A stretch of DNA of 64,000 nt from an uncultured Altererythrobacter sp. (GCA_946886565.1 CAMPIX010000001.1:198045-262044), one strand, 5' to 3'; counted from the stretch's first letter, positions 54,349-63,362 are shown. Translations and numbers: made by a program. The notes: generated by a model from the letters alone, not told the origin.

Positions 54349-55271
54349 CACTTCTCCTTCCATGTGAGGCCTCTTCCCGAGGTTCGGCGCGGCGTCGCCT
54401 CTTGCCGTGTTGTCGAATTCGCTCTGGCGTTTTCATTACGCGCGCGAGCCGGGACACCCCTCGATTTCGCGCGCTGCATCTGTGCCCAGGTCCTGGCCGT
54501 CTGCTTCGCGGTCCTCCGGGGGCGCGGAGTGACATCCATGACATCCTTGCGTCGGCTCCCCGCGAGGGAATTGTTGATGACGCTCGCGTCCGGCTCGAAC
54601 GGATGGATGTCCTCGGGTTCGGTATCGGTCCGGGTCGCGACGGCGGGGGTGTCCACGCCTTCCTCGGGCGTGATCTCGACGTAGCGCCTCAATGACGCCG
54701 CCGTCGATTTGTCTGCCAGGGCTCGGCCGAGGAGCTTGCGATTTTTCGCCGACGCCTTCTCGTTCACGTTCGAGATCATGTCGAACAGCTTGGCGCGGAA
54801 AAAGGCCTGCTCCTCCTTAGAGCAGAATTCGTCGGCCTCGATGTTCGCCAGCTCCATGCACTTCTCGTGCAACCAGACCGGAACGCCTTCCATGTCGGGG
54901 TTGTCGCACTTGAGCGTCACCCAGCGCTTGTGTTCGCCGAATGGGATCCAGAGATGGACTACCCCGAGGTTATCTGGGTCGAATTTCAGCTTGCCACGTG
55001 CGGTGATCTTGCGGTGCGGATTCTGGTTCCTGCGGGGCTGCTTCGGTGTGACGTCTCCTTCGGGAATGTTGCCGCGCTCGAAGAGCCCCACGATCTCACC
55101 CATTTCCTGGCATGAATACCGGTTGTGCATGAAGACGACGCCGGTCGCGTAGACGGCAGCATCGAACTTCACGCAGCCCATGTTGCGATCGAACTCGTCG
55201 AGATCCGCGATGACATTGGGCGCGCGAGTAGCGGTGGCCTTGCGCCACATCAGGAGGGGTTGCCGGCTCAT
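54348..55271 (-). CDS. Separate TnsB C-terminal domain protein
   Basis: A 307-residue protein that starts in a four-base overlap (ATGA) with the stop of the catalytic tnsB gene. Its first residues (MSRQPLLMWRKA) continue the conserved motif H.GL...P...W that the upstream protein breaks off after RHEGL. The middle is the beta-barrel-like Mu-transposase C domain (KLKFDPDNLGVVHLWIPFGE, VPVWLHEKCMEL). A basic low-complexity tail (about 235-307) follows, as in TnsB regions that contact TnsC. In known TnsB proteins both halves are one chain. Frameshifting or stop-restart coupling would supply both parts. Confidence 0.8.
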   Translation of the reverse strand: MSRQPLLMWRKATATRAPNVIADLDEFDRNMGCVKFDAAVYATGVVFMHNRYSCQEMGEIVGLFERGNIPEGDVTPKQPRRNQNPHRKITARGKLKFDPDNLGVVHLWIPFGEHKRWVTLKCDNPDMEGVPVWLHEKCMELANIEADEFCSKEEQAFFRAKLFDMISNVNEKASAKNRKLLGRALADKSTAASLRRYVEITPEEGVDTPAVATRTDTEPEDIHPFEPDASVINNSLAGSRRKDVMDVTPRPRRTAKQTARTWAQMQRAKSRGVPARARNENARANSTTRQEATPRRTSGRGLTWKEK

Positions 55272-56746
55272 AGGCCTTCGTGCCTTTGGATATTGTAAGT
55301 GAAGCATGCCCGATCGAGCAGTTCGCGCGCCTGCGAGATCGTGCAGAGAATCTGCTTGTCCGGGTCGAACCCGAACTTGCGCATCAGGGCGATGTCGTAG
55401 TTGTGGCTCGGCAGCTTCTTGAACAGCATCTGGAGCATTGTCCCGATGGTCCTCTCGATCAGACCCTTGTGCGTGGGATGCTCCTTCCCGGTGAAGTTGA
55501 CCTGGATGTAGGCTTCCGCGCACGCGTCCTCGAAGTGACGGGAGTGCGCGCCTGCGGAATTGTCGACCTTGATGCGGTCGGGACGTAGTCTAACGAAAGG
55601 CAGGTCCGGAAATTTCTCGAGCAGATCAGCGGGAACCTCCTTGATCGAGTTGGCGTGCCTGACGGTGCGCAGCAGGGAGGCACTCGAAGCCGCCTCGGCG
55701 CAAAGATCCCATCCGACCAATGCCGTCGTGCTGCATTCGGCCATGAGGGTCATCGTGGCCGAGCCCATGCCGATGCCGGTGTCGTCATCGACGAGGAAGA
55801 TGTTGGGAACGGGCGTTTCGTCCGCTTCGCACAGTGAGCCGAAGGACGGGCGCTCGCTGAAACCACCACCACCGTAGCGAGCGCGCTTTCCCCTCTCGGT
55901 GGTTGCGAGACCGAAGAGCTTCGGGGTGCGCATATCGCGGACCCGGCGCCAGAAGGTTGTGTAGTGAACGGCCTTATAGGGTGTCGACGGCCGTGGATAT
56001 TCTGCGGCCTCGTCGCCGACGCTCCAGGTTCCGTCCTCGCCTTCGATGAGCACGGGACGGTCCAACGGCTTGCCGTTGTTGACCTTCCACAGGTCTGCAA
56101 CGTAGCAATCGTAGAAGCTCTGGACCTGATCCTGATCGTTCGCGATACATGCGGACATCATGTGATAGAGGATCAGTTCTACCGGATGCCTGCTGACGAT
56201 CGAACGCATGTAGCGGCCGGCCATTGATACGCCATCGCGCGCCTTGCGCCTTCCCGGTTCCCCGCGTTCCCGCAGCCATTCGCGGACCGTGGTGGGATGC
56301 GGAACCCATCCTGTTGGATTTAGCGCAGCGATATCCGGCTGGGAGACGGCGCGGCGAATGACCGGGAGCATGGCGTCGTCCGAGAGTGAACCGCAGTGCT
56401 CGTCGCAGAAGCGGGTGATCGCAATTCGAAGAGCGGACTTTGCATCCATCTCCCGGCACTGCTCGGCATCGAGTTCCATGCTGCGCGCCAGTCGGCGGCT
56501 CGCATTGCTCGAGGGACTGGACCGGAAGATGATGCCATCCTGTGCGAAGAGGGCATTCATCTCAGCCGTGGTGGGCTTGCGGGGATGTCCGTTATCGTCA
56601 TCGACCATGAAGTCCGAATAGGTGGCGCCGTAAGGCGCGCGATATGTGACCGCGTAGTCGGGATCGACACGTTCGAAGTAGTAGTCGCGGCAGAGGATCT
56701 CGACAGGATCCCCTTTCTCATGGGGGTAGGCGAGTGGCGTTGTCAT
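55268..56746 (-). CDS. tnsB: TnsB transposase, catalytic part (ends before the C-terminal domain)
   Basis: A 492-residue DDE transposase of the TnsB/TniA type. N-terminal DNA-binding helices occupy about residues 95-300 (e.g. HPTTVREWLRERG). The RNase H-fold core has all three acidic residues: D309 in CEADETPV, D395 in IKVDNSAGA and E431 in THKGLIERTIGT. The chain stops at RHEGL, in the middle of the motif that normally leads into the C-terminal domain; that domain is encoded by the next cistron. The start overlaps the tnsA stop (ATGA). Confidence 0.9.
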   Translation of the reverse strand: MTTPLAYPHEKGDPVEILCRDYYFERVDPDYAVTYRAPYGATYSDFMVDDDNGHPRKPTTAEMNALFAQDGIIFRSSPSSNASRRLARSMELDAEQCREMDAKSALRIAITRFCDEHCGSLSDDAMLPVIRRAVSQPDIAALNPTGWVPHPTTVREWLRERGEPGRRKARDGVSMAGRYMRSIVSRHPVELILYHMMSACIANDQDQVQSFYDCYVADLWKVNNGKPLDRPVLIEGEDGTWSVGDEAAEYPRPSTPYKAVHYTTFWRRVRDMRTPKLFGLATTERGKRARYGGGGFSERPSFGSLCEADETPVPNIFLVDDDTGIGMGSATMTLMAECSTTALVGWDLCAEAASSASLLRTVRHANSIKEVPADLLEKFPDLPFVRLRPDRIKVDNSAGAHSRHFEDACAEAYIQVNFTGKEHPTHKGLIERTIGTMLQMLFKKLPSHNYDIALMRKFGFDPDKQILCTISQARELLDRACFTYNIQRHEGL

Positions 56747-57633
56747 GCTGCGATCCCTTCGAATCCCGGCAGCGCCCGCGACGCGACGATCGGGGTGGGG
56801 CGTAGAATGGTGCGGTCGTGGAACGGCGTATCGAAGTCGACGGCGAACAGTCCGCCGGCGATGAGACGCTCGACTACCGCATCGCCGTGCTTGCGATCAT
56901 GTGGAGCTACACAGCTACTGAGTGCCCCCCATTCGACCGGACGCATTTTCGCTCGGACGGCGTCGGCGCGCGAACTCTCGTCGCGCGTCAGCGCCATCGC
57001 GCGACGTCCGAAAACGTTGGCGACGTTGTGCTCTCGGCACTTCGGGCCAACGATGTCCTTGAGATAGCGGATCGAGAAGCCCCATCCGCACCGGCGCACG
57101 AACTCCTTGACCCTAGCCAGCTTGAGCTTTTCGTCAGCGTCCAGCTCGTCCTCGGTGCGTTTAACCTCCACGATCTCGACCCGACCGTCGCGGTATAGGA
57201 TCGCGAGATCAGGGCGATAGGTGAAGCTCGGCCCTCCGAAGTCGATCCTGAACTGGTAAGGATGGCATTTGAAAGTGAGGATGTCGCCATCGACCTCGCA
57301 CTGCATTGCGAGGAGTTCCTCTCCCCTGCCCTCTCCCGGCTCTGTCATGCCCGTCTTCACTGACGGCAAGCGGAAGCGCAGGTGCAGACCTCCTCGCGTT
57401 ATGACCGGCCTTTCCGCTCCACCATGACGGAAGACCAGGATGCAACCGAGCGGCTGCTCATCCTCATCGATGGTGTCGGCGAGGACCACCCGTCGGCTAT
57501 CTGACGGCTCACCTTCGTCCCGGAGGTCCGGAATGGCTCGCGACCTCCTGGAAGGATTTGCGAGCTTCACGACGCTCGGCTCCCCGCGAGAGGACTCCAG
57601 CGCCACGCCGATGTGCGCGTTGGGCGCACCCAT
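56743..57633 (-). CDS. tnsA: TnsA-type endonuclease
   Basis: A 296-residue protein with the TnsA restriction-like fold. The leading block is RPVITRGGLHLRFRLPSVKTG, the catalytic Glu is in GRGEELLAMQ, Asp in FTYRPDLAIL and the EVK in EIVEVKRTEDELD. TnsA cuts the non-transferred strand so that the element moves by cut-and-paste. No ribosome site precedes the ATG at 57633 and an in-frame stop lies 12 bases upstream, so translation probably depends on the overlapping small gene before it. Confidence 0.88.
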   Translation of the reverse strand: MGAPNAHIGVALESSRGEPSVVKLANPSRRSRAIPDLRDEGEPSDSRRVVLADTIDEDEQPLGCILVFRHGGAERPVITRGGLHLRFRLPSVKTGMTEPGEGRGEELLAMQCEVDGDILTFKCHPYQFRIDFGGPSFTYRPDLAILYRDGRVEIVEVKRTEDELDADEKLKLARVKEFVRRCGWGFSIRYLKDIVGPKCREHNVANVFGRRAMALTRDESSRADAVRAKMRPVEWGALSSCVAPHDRKHGDAVVERLIAGGLFAVDFDTPFHDRTILRPTPIVASRALPGFEGIAA

Positions 57634-57827
57634 TTCGCGGGATCAAGTGCGCGGCGCCGAATGAAGTGGTCAGGGCTGTTGGCTACCGGATCTTCTTCGC
57701 GGACCCCCTTTTCGAAGTAGTCCGTCTGCTTCCCCTGGGGCAGACCGGGTCGGGCCTCCTTGCTGGCGGCCACCGCGTCCGGGCACTTGGGCCCGCTTCC
57801 CTCGGTGATCTCCTCGAACTCACGCAT
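57567..57827 (-). CDS. Small first cistron of the tns operon
   Basis: An 86-residue open frame with an AAGGGAGC ribosome site seven bases before its ATG and a near-consensus promoter about 25-50 bases upstream. This makes it the real first gene of the transposition operon. It overlaps the start of tnsA by 67 bases in another frame. The N-terminal half is acidic and charged (MREFEEITEGSG, DYFEKGVREED), the end basic. No family is recognised. It could be a leader that couples translation to tnsA, a regulator, or an N-terminal extension of TnsA separated by a frameshift. Confidence 0.55.
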   Translation of the reverse strand: MREFEEITEGSGPKCPDAVAASKEARPGLPQGKQTDYFEKGVREEDPVANSPDHFIRRRALDPAKWVRPTRTSAWRWSPLAGSRAS

Positions 57828-57851
57828 TGTTTCGCTCCCTTCAATGCGTTT

Positions 57852-57905
57852 CTATCTAGAAGGTGCGCTTTCAATGTCAATGGTGTAATTCGTTGCTATC
57901 TAGAA
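57852..57905. repeat. Direct repeat CTATCTAGAA overlapping the tns promoter
   Basis: CTATCTAGAA occurs at 57852-57861 and 57896-57905, exactly 44 bases apart (about four helical turns). The first copy covers the -10 box and the second lies upstream of the -35 box, between the tns operon and the divergent TnsB-like gene. It is a candidate operator for a repressor, perhaps encoded by one of the two flanking genes. Confidence 0.55.
57853..57880 (-). promoter_or_regulatory. Near-consensus sigma-70-type promoter of the tns operon
   Basis: On the minus strand TTGACA (57875-57880) and TAGATA (57853-57858) are spaced 16 bases apart. The predicted start would give a leader of about 20 bases with the AAGGGAGC ribosome site of the small first cistron inside it. 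Confidence 0.7.
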
Positions 57906-57977
57906 ATCTTACTGTTAACCTTGTCGCGTGTTGATCGCGGCCCTGCCATTCCCGTTGCTTACCGTCCCGTCCGCTGC

Positions 57978-59048
57978 ATGAAGCCCAGCTCGGAAAAGCT
58001 CGCTCAGTTCCTGAGCGGTCTATCGTCTGCGGACCGGAAGAGGTGGGATACGCTTACGCCTGCGCGCAGACGCGATGCCGAGGCGCGTTTCGACGTTTTC
58101 GAGCAGTGGACGCAGGGCAACCTATCCGCAGAAGAGGCAATCGGCAGGTTCGGAAAGAGTCCGAGCCGGTTCTATCGCTTGGCAGCGCAGTGGAGGGAGC
58201 GCCCGGGACTGGATGCATTGGGTGTAGGCGTCCGCGCGCCCCGGTCCCGAGCCAAGCTAGATCCTCACATCGTAAACGCACTTCAGTCGAAGGTTGCCGA
58301 AGTCGTGCGGCTCAACGCGGACGCGAGTGTAAGTCGGCAGGCGGACCTGCTGCTCGAGGCCGCTGGCTTTCGGGGTGAGAAGCCGATCGGAACCACCGCC
58401 CTGCGCAAGATCGTCGAAACCGAACGGCGTCGGATAGTGGCTTCTGGACGAGTAGGCCACCAGATCAGCCTCGACTGCACCGCGATCAATCTCCCGCAAG
58501 AGAGCGGGCGTCCCTATATCCTTTATGTTCTCGCGGACGTTGGCACCGGCCTGGCTCTGGGCTGGTGTCATGGAAAATCGGTGGACGTGGTGGCAGGATA
58601 CGCCGCCGCGGCGAAGAGCGCTCTCGAATGGATGACCGGGGCCGGGCCAGCGCTGCCGTGGTCGGCAAGATTGACGCAGACGGTGCTCGTCGCAGGTCCG
58701 GATGGCGATCGATCCAAAGCCTTGGTGGAAAGGCTAATGCGCGAGAAGATCGGCGGCAATGTTCTGAGGGCCAGCGGACCGCGACGCTTCGGAAGCCAGT
58801 TCCGCAAGCTCTACGGCGAGAGGTTGGGTCGGATCCAGATTACGCCCGCGCGAACGCTCGATGGCGAGGCTCTGCCCGACAACGGTAACATGACCCCCTG
58901 GACAACGAGCGAAGTGCGCGAGGAATTGCGGCGAACTTTTGACGGCCACAACGAATCCATCATGGGCGATCTAGATCATTCGACCGATTCAAAACCTCCG
59001 GCGTCGCTGACTGATCTCTTTGAAGAGTTGGCGCGCATCGATGTGTAG
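57978..59048 (+). CDS. Degenerate TnsB/TniA-like protein divergent from tns operon
   Basis: A 356-residue protein with TnsB-like architecture. A first helix-turn-helix (about 38-72, NLSAEEAIGRFGKSPSRFYR) and a second (about 95-150) are followed by an RNase H-like core. Its first Asp is at 166 in ISLDCTAI, then YILYVLADVGTGLALGW, and its second Asp is at 242 in VAGPDGDRSK. At the third position, where TnsB has KG.IER, it reads FGSQFRK with Gln 274, so the catalytic Glu seems lost. The C-terminal domain is also missing. It may be a DNA-binding regulator or immunity factor derived from a transposase. The ATG has no obvious ribosome site. Confidence 0.7.
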   Translation: MKPSSEKLAQFLSGLSSADRKRWDTLTPARRRDAEARFDVFEQWTQGNLSAEEAIGRFGKSPSRFYRLAAQWRERPGLDALGVGVRAPRSRAKLDPHIVNALQSKVAEVVRLNADASVSRQADLLLEAAGFRGEKPIGTTALRKIVETERRRIVASGRVGHQISLDCTAINLPQESGRPYILYVLADVGTGLALGWCHGKSVDVVAGYAAAAKSALEWMTGAGPALPWSARLTQTVLVAGPDGDRSKALVERLMREKIGGNVLRASGPRRFGSQFRKLYGERLGRIQITPARTLDGEALPDNGNMTPWTTSEVREELRRTFDGHNESIMGDLDHSTDSKPPASLTDLFEELARIDV

Positions 59049-59154
59049 GTCTGAAGCGCGCGCTGGCGATGCCGACGCGCCCGACCTCCGACTGAAGGTT
59101 CATCCACGTCGGCGGGAAAGCCCGACAGACGAAAGCTGCTAGCTGTGGGGGATA

Positions 59155-61113
59155 ATGATGTTCTTGAATGATCAAGAGACCGCAACCGATTTACTCTATT
59201 ACGAGGCGATCGCCAGGACGGTCGTGAAGCTCATCCGCAACACGCCAAATTCGCCGGTGACGATTGGGGTGCATGGTGATTGGGGTGCAGGCAAATCGAG
59301 CGTGCTCAAGATGCTCGAGGGAGCGCTCAACAAGGATGATCGAGTCCTGTGTCTATGGTTCAACGGCTGGACTTTCGAGGGCTTCGAAGACGCGAAGACT
59401 GTGGTCATCGAGACGATCGTCGACGAACTGAGGCGCGCGCGGCCGAACTCAACCAAGGTAGCCGACGCCGCGAAGAAGGTGCTGAAGCGCGTCGACTGGC
59501 TGAAGCTTGCCCGCAGGACGGGCGGCATGGCCTTGACGGCTACGACAGGCCTTCCAACGCTGGAGCAGGCGAAGGACCTATACAACCTGGCGGCCGCATT
59601 CGTCGCCAAGCCGCAAGACCATGTGTCCAAGGTCGACATGGTCGAGATGGCCGAGAAAGCTGGAGACTTCATCAGGGAGGCGCCCAAGGACGACGGCAAC
59701 CTTCCCGAGCATGTCCACGCTTTTCGCAAGGAGTTCAAGGAACTGCTCGATGCAGCCGACATCGACCAGCTTGTGGTCATCGTTGACGACTTGGACCGTT
59801 GCCTTCCTCAGACCGCCATCGCGACACTGGAAGCAATCCGGTTATTCCTGTTCGTCGATCGCACGGCGTTTGTGATCGGCGCGGACGAACTGATGATCGA
59901 ATACGCCGTGCGCGAGCACTTCCCTGACTTGCCGCCTAGTTCGGGCCCCGTGAGCTATGCCCGGAACTATCTGGAGAAGTTGATCCAAGTGCCGTTCCGC
60001 ATTCCCGCGCTGGGGTTCGCCGAAACGAGCGTCTACGTCACCCTTCTGATGGCAGAGAATGCGCTTGGTTCGACTGACCCGCGCTTCCTTGCACTGCTTG
60101 AGGCGGCTCGCGAAGACATGAAGCGACCCTGGAAGAGTAGGGGCCTGGACCGGAAGACGGTGGAGACCGCCATGGGCGGCACCATGCCGCCGGACGTCGA
60201 CCAAGCCTTGGTGATCAGCGCGCACGTCACCAAAATCCTCAGCGAAGGCACCCGGGGAAATCCACGGCAGATCAAGCGCTTCTTGAACTCGTTGATACTG
60301 AGACAAGCTATCGCGGAGGAGCGTGGGTTCGGGACCGAAGTGCAGCGTCCGGTCCTGGCCAAGATCATGCTTGCTGAGCGCTTCTACCCAGACTTCTATG
60401 AGCAGCTTGCAAGGTTGGCCGCGAATGCCCCGGACGGCAAGCCGGATGCGATCGCCCGGTTCGAGGCCGCTATCCGGGAGCCCGCCCCTCAAACCGAAGA
60501 CGAGGACAAGCCTTCCGCCAGGGGCAGGCGAAAGACAACGAGGCCTACGCAGCCTCCAATGCCCACCGAGCTCGAGGAATGGATGAAGAACGAGTGGGCG
60601 AAAACCTGGGCCACGATCGATCCGGCGCTATCCAGCCATGACTTGCGCCCTTACGTGTTCGTCACGCGCGACAAGCGCAGTTCGCTAGGCGGCCTCGCCG
60701 CAGCCAGCCATCTCGAGGCTCTGGTCGAGAAGCTGATGGGGCCGACGATGATGGTGCGCAGCGCGTCTGATCAAGTGGCGAAGTTGACCGGTCCGGAGCC
60801 CGAGGAGGTGTTCGAGGCCATCCGCGGTCGCATCCTGCAGGAGGACAGCTTTGCGACGAAGCCGAAAGGCATCGATGGACTCACCAAGCTGGTCGAGATG
60901 CAACCCGCGTTGCAACGGCGACTGCTCGACTTCGTGCGCGAGCTTCCCGTTCCGAAGATCGGCGCGTGGGCCGTGTCCAGCTGGGGGACGTGCTTCCCTG
61001 ACGCCGTCATGTCCGGTGAATTTGAAACCCTTGTCCGCGGCTGGGCCGAGCAGAGCGAAAACACCACCCTTCAGACCACCGCCAAGGCGGTGTCGCAGCT
61101 GAGCCGGAACTGA
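59155..61113 (+). CDS. qatA: QatA: KAP-type P-loop NTPase of the Qat anti-phage system
   Basis: A 652-residue KAP-family ATPase. Walker A is GVHGDWGAGKSSVLKML (residues 38-54) and Walker B is VVIVDDLDRCLP (about 204-215), with a hydrophobic stretch around RTGGMALTATTGLPT and a helical C-terminal half. A second ATG one codon on is an alternative start. It is the first of four genes in the order and sizes of QatABCD, a defence system described experimentally in other bacteria. Its job there is not fully known; ATP-driven control of the complex is likely. Confidence 0.9.
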   Translation: MMFLNDQETATDLLYYEAIARTVVKLIRNTPNSPVTIGVHGDWGAGKSSVLKMLEGALNKDDRVLCLWFNGWTFEGFEDAKTVVIETIVDELRRARPNSTKVADAAKKVLKRVDWLKLARRTGGMALTATTGLPTLEQAKDLYNLAAAFVAKPQDHVSKVDMVEMAEKAGDFIREAPKDDGNLPEHVHAFRKEFKELLDAADIDQLVVIVDDLDRCLPQTAIATLEAIRLFLFVDRTAFVIGADELMIEYAVREHFPDLPPSSGPVSYARNYLEKLIQVPFRIPALGFAETSVYVTLLMAENALGSTDPRFLALLEAAREDMKRPWKSRGLDRKTVETAMGGTMPPDVDQALVISAHVTKILSEGTRGNPRQIKRFLNSLILRQAIAEERGFGTEVQRPVLAKIMLAERFYPDFYEQLARLAANAPDGKPDAIARFEAAIREPAPQTEDEDKPSARGRRKTTRPTQPPMPTELEEWMKNEWAKTWATIDPALSSHDLRPYVFVTRDKRSSLGGLAAASHLEALVEKLMGPTMMVRSASDQVAKLTGPEPEEVFEAIRGRILQEDSFATKPKGIDGLTKLVEMQPALQRRLLDFVRELPVPKIGAWAVSSWGTCFPDAVMSGEFETLVRGWAEQSENTTLQTTAKAVSQLSRN

Positions 61114-61116
61114 GCG

Positions 61117-61992
61117 ATGGGAACCTCTAAAGGCTACGGCGGCCCGTCCAGCGGCTTGGTTCCATCCTGGGTCGACGATCCAGCACCAGGCGTGGGACCG
61201 GCACCGGCAATGCCCGCGACCGCCACACCTGGGACGCCTGGATCACCGGGGCAGCCGGCCGCACCCACGCCAGCCAAACCGAAGGCGCCGGCGCCACGCC
61301 CGGACACCAGCGGAGCGGGCGCCTTAGGCGGAGCGCGCGGCAGCTTCTCGCGCTTCGCCCGGACAGGAAGCCGTAGAGCGCTGGGCAGTGCACTTTCGAA
61401 CTATGTGCGGAACGGCACGGGCGGCTCCAGGCGGGCGGCGAGGCGGATGGGATCTTCCCGTGCGGCCGGTGCGCGTTTGCTCGGGGTCGTGCGGAACTTC
61501 GCGACGATCGGCCCGGTCGAAACCCTGCGGCAACTGAACCTGGCGGGGCTAGCGGGTCGGCCGGCCGCTGAAGTCTTCGTCGGTCTGCTGGAGTTCGTAT
61601 GCCCGCCGGGCGGCGCTGTGGACGAGGCCATCGCCCGCCAGGCCATGCTTGAGACCATTGGAGACATGGCCGAGGCTGGCTTGGGCAGCTTCGACGCGCT
61701 CACGTCTGATCAGATGGGCGAGTTCTTCCTGGATTTCGTCGCGCGATCGATCGAAGGTAGGGTGATGGCCGATCTGGGCGGCCGGGGCGTGACCCTGCCT
61801 GACAGCGTGGCAGCCGTGGAGAACGCACAGGCCCAGCTTCACGACTTCGTGACTGGCTGCACACGCGGGCAACTCGCAGGACGACTGGATGGTGTCGAGC
61901 GCATGTCCGACCGCGACATCGAAGTCGTCGTGAATCAGATTTATGAGGCGGCATTCGAACTCGTCGCCGCAGCAGGCGAGGCAGAAGCATGA
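61117..61992 (+). CDS. qatB: QatB protein of the Qat anti-phage system
   Basis: A 291-residue protein with the characteristic QatB beginning (MGTSKGYGGPSSGLVPSW). A proline/alanine-rich linker (about 25-70), a basic stretch (SRFARTGSRRALGSALSNYV) and a helical C-terminal domain follow. It starts three bases after qatA and overlaps qatC by four bases. It is needed for defence in studied systems but its biochemical activity is unknown; no catalytic motif is visible. Confidence 0.85.
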   Translation: MGTSKGYGGPSSGLVPSWVDDPAPGVGPAPAMPATATPGTPGSPGQPAAPTPAKPKAPAPRPDTSGAGALGGARGSFSRFARTGSRRALGSALSNYVRNGTGGSRRAARRMGSSRAAGARLLGVVRNFATIGPVETLRQLNLAGLAGRPAAEVFVGLLEFVCPPGGAVDEAIARQAMLETIGDMAEAGLGSFDALTSDQMGEFFLDFVARSIEGRVMADLGGRGVTLPDSVAAVENAQAQLHDFVTGCTRGQLAGRLDGVERMSDRDIEVVVNQIYEAAFELVAAAGEAEA

Positions 61993-63362
61993 GACACCAC
62001 ACCATCGTCGCGCGGCTCGGAGGCACCGACACGACCCCGATCAGCCCAGCGCGTGGGGACACGCACGTGACGGACATATCTTTTATTGATGGCTTCGGAC
62101 ATCTCGGCTTTGGATTAGGACAAGCGCTCGACCAGCTTCGCGATGTCGGGCTAAGTCCGAGCGAGGTGGCGATCGATCTGGCGCTGCTGGCCGCCGCCGT
62201 CACCGCGGCTGATACCCGTATCTCACGCGACGCCGATGCTCAGGACGCCTGGACGCGCGAGATCGACCTGCTTCTTCCGGTTCACGATCCGGCGCTGTGG
62301 GCAGGGCTCGCGCCGTTGATCCTCACGACGCTGAACTTTCTGACCGGCGATCACTGGGGCGTGCACTTCCGTCCCCGAATAGCTTCTGCGCCTCTCTTGG
62401 CTTCCCCTCCGACGAAGCTGCGCACGGCGACCCCATCGGGGGTCTGCCTATTCTCGGGTGGCCTCGACAGCTTCATCGGGGTCATCGACCTACTCGCTGC
62501 GGGCGAGACTCCGCTGCTCGTCAGCCACTATTGGGATGGCATCACGAGCAAGCACCAAACCTATTGCGGCGAGGCACTGAAGCGACACTACCCGGGCTCA
62601 ACCATCCACCATATCCGCGCACGGGTCGGCTTTCCGAATAGCCTCGTCGACACCTTCTCGGCGGAGAACACCCTGCGGGGTCGCTCCTTTCTGTTTTTCG
62701 CTCTTGCGGCGATGGCAGCGGATGCCATCGGAGGGCAGACGATCGTCCATGTGCCGGAAAATGGTCTTATCTCGCTCAACGTGCCGCTGGATCCGCTGCG
62801 GCTCGGCGCACTCAGCACCCGGACTACCCACCCGTTCTACATGGCGCGCTTCGATGAGCTCTTGCATGGACTGGGACTGAGCGTCACACTCCACAACCCT
62901 TATGCGTTTCAAACGAAGGGGCAGATGGCGAAGGGCTGCGCGGACGTCGGCTTCCTTCGGCGCGAAGCCAAGAATACCATGTCGTGTTCGGCACCTGCCA
63001 ATGCGCGGTTTGCGATGGATGTGGCGGACCGCCAGCCCAAGCATTGTGGTTACTGTGTGCCTTGCCTCATTCGGCGTGCAGCTATTCTGGAAGGCTGGGG
63101 GAGCGATGATACCGAGTATCAGGTCGCGGATCTCCACACTCGGACACTAGACACAAGAAAGGCGGAGGGCGGTCACGTTCGTTCCTTTCAGCTCGCGCTC
63201 TCGCGTCTGGCCAAGAAGCCCGCTCGCGCTGCATTCGACATACATCGACCAGGACCTTTGACGGATCAGCCAGATAAGCTGGACGACTATGAGGGGGTAT
63301 ATATCACGGGCATGCGCGAGGTCGGACGCTTACTCGACGGGGTGAAAGCTCGGCCGTCGTGA
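61989..63362 (+). CDS. qatC: QatC: QueC-like PP-loop enzyme of the Qat anti-phage system
   Basis: A 457-residue protein with a PP-loop ATP-pyrophosphatase motif VCLFSGGLDSFIGV, as in QueC (7-cyano-7-deazaguanine synthase). A C-terminal cysteine cluster (MSCSAPANAR with HCGYCVPC) may bind zinc. The N-terminal 140 residues are a family-specific extension. In Qat it probably modifies a protein or nucleotide with QueC-like chemistry. It overlaps qatB (ATGA) and qatD (GTGA), so all three are translationally coupled. Confidence 0.9.
   Translation: MRHHTIVARLGGTDTTPISPARGDTHVTDISFIDGFGHLGFGLGQALDQLRDVGLSPSEVAIDLALLAAAVTAADTRISRDADAQDAWTREIDLLLPVHDPALWAGLAPLILTTLNFLTGDHWGVHFRPRIASAPLLASPPTKLRTATPSGVCLFSGGLDSFIGVIDLLAAGETPLLVSHYWDGITSKHQTYCGEALKRHYPGSTIHHIRARVGFPNSLVDTFSAENTLRGRSFLFFALAAMAADAIGGQTIVHVPENGLISLNVPLDPLRLGALSTRTTHPFYMARFDELLHGLGLSVTLHNPYAFQTKGQMAKGCADVGFLRREAKNTMSCSAPANARFAMDVADRQPKHCGYCVPCLIRRAAILEGWGSDDTEYQVADLHTRTLDTRKAEGGHVRSFQLALSRLAKKPARAAFDIHRPGPLTDQPDKLDDYEGVYITGMREVGRLLDGVKARPS

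Noticed and set aside
55268..55271. tnsB interrupted by an accidental frameshift
   Set aside because: Kept as a possibility, but both halves are well conserved, the junction is a clean ATGA like the operon's other junctions, and it falls on a domain border.
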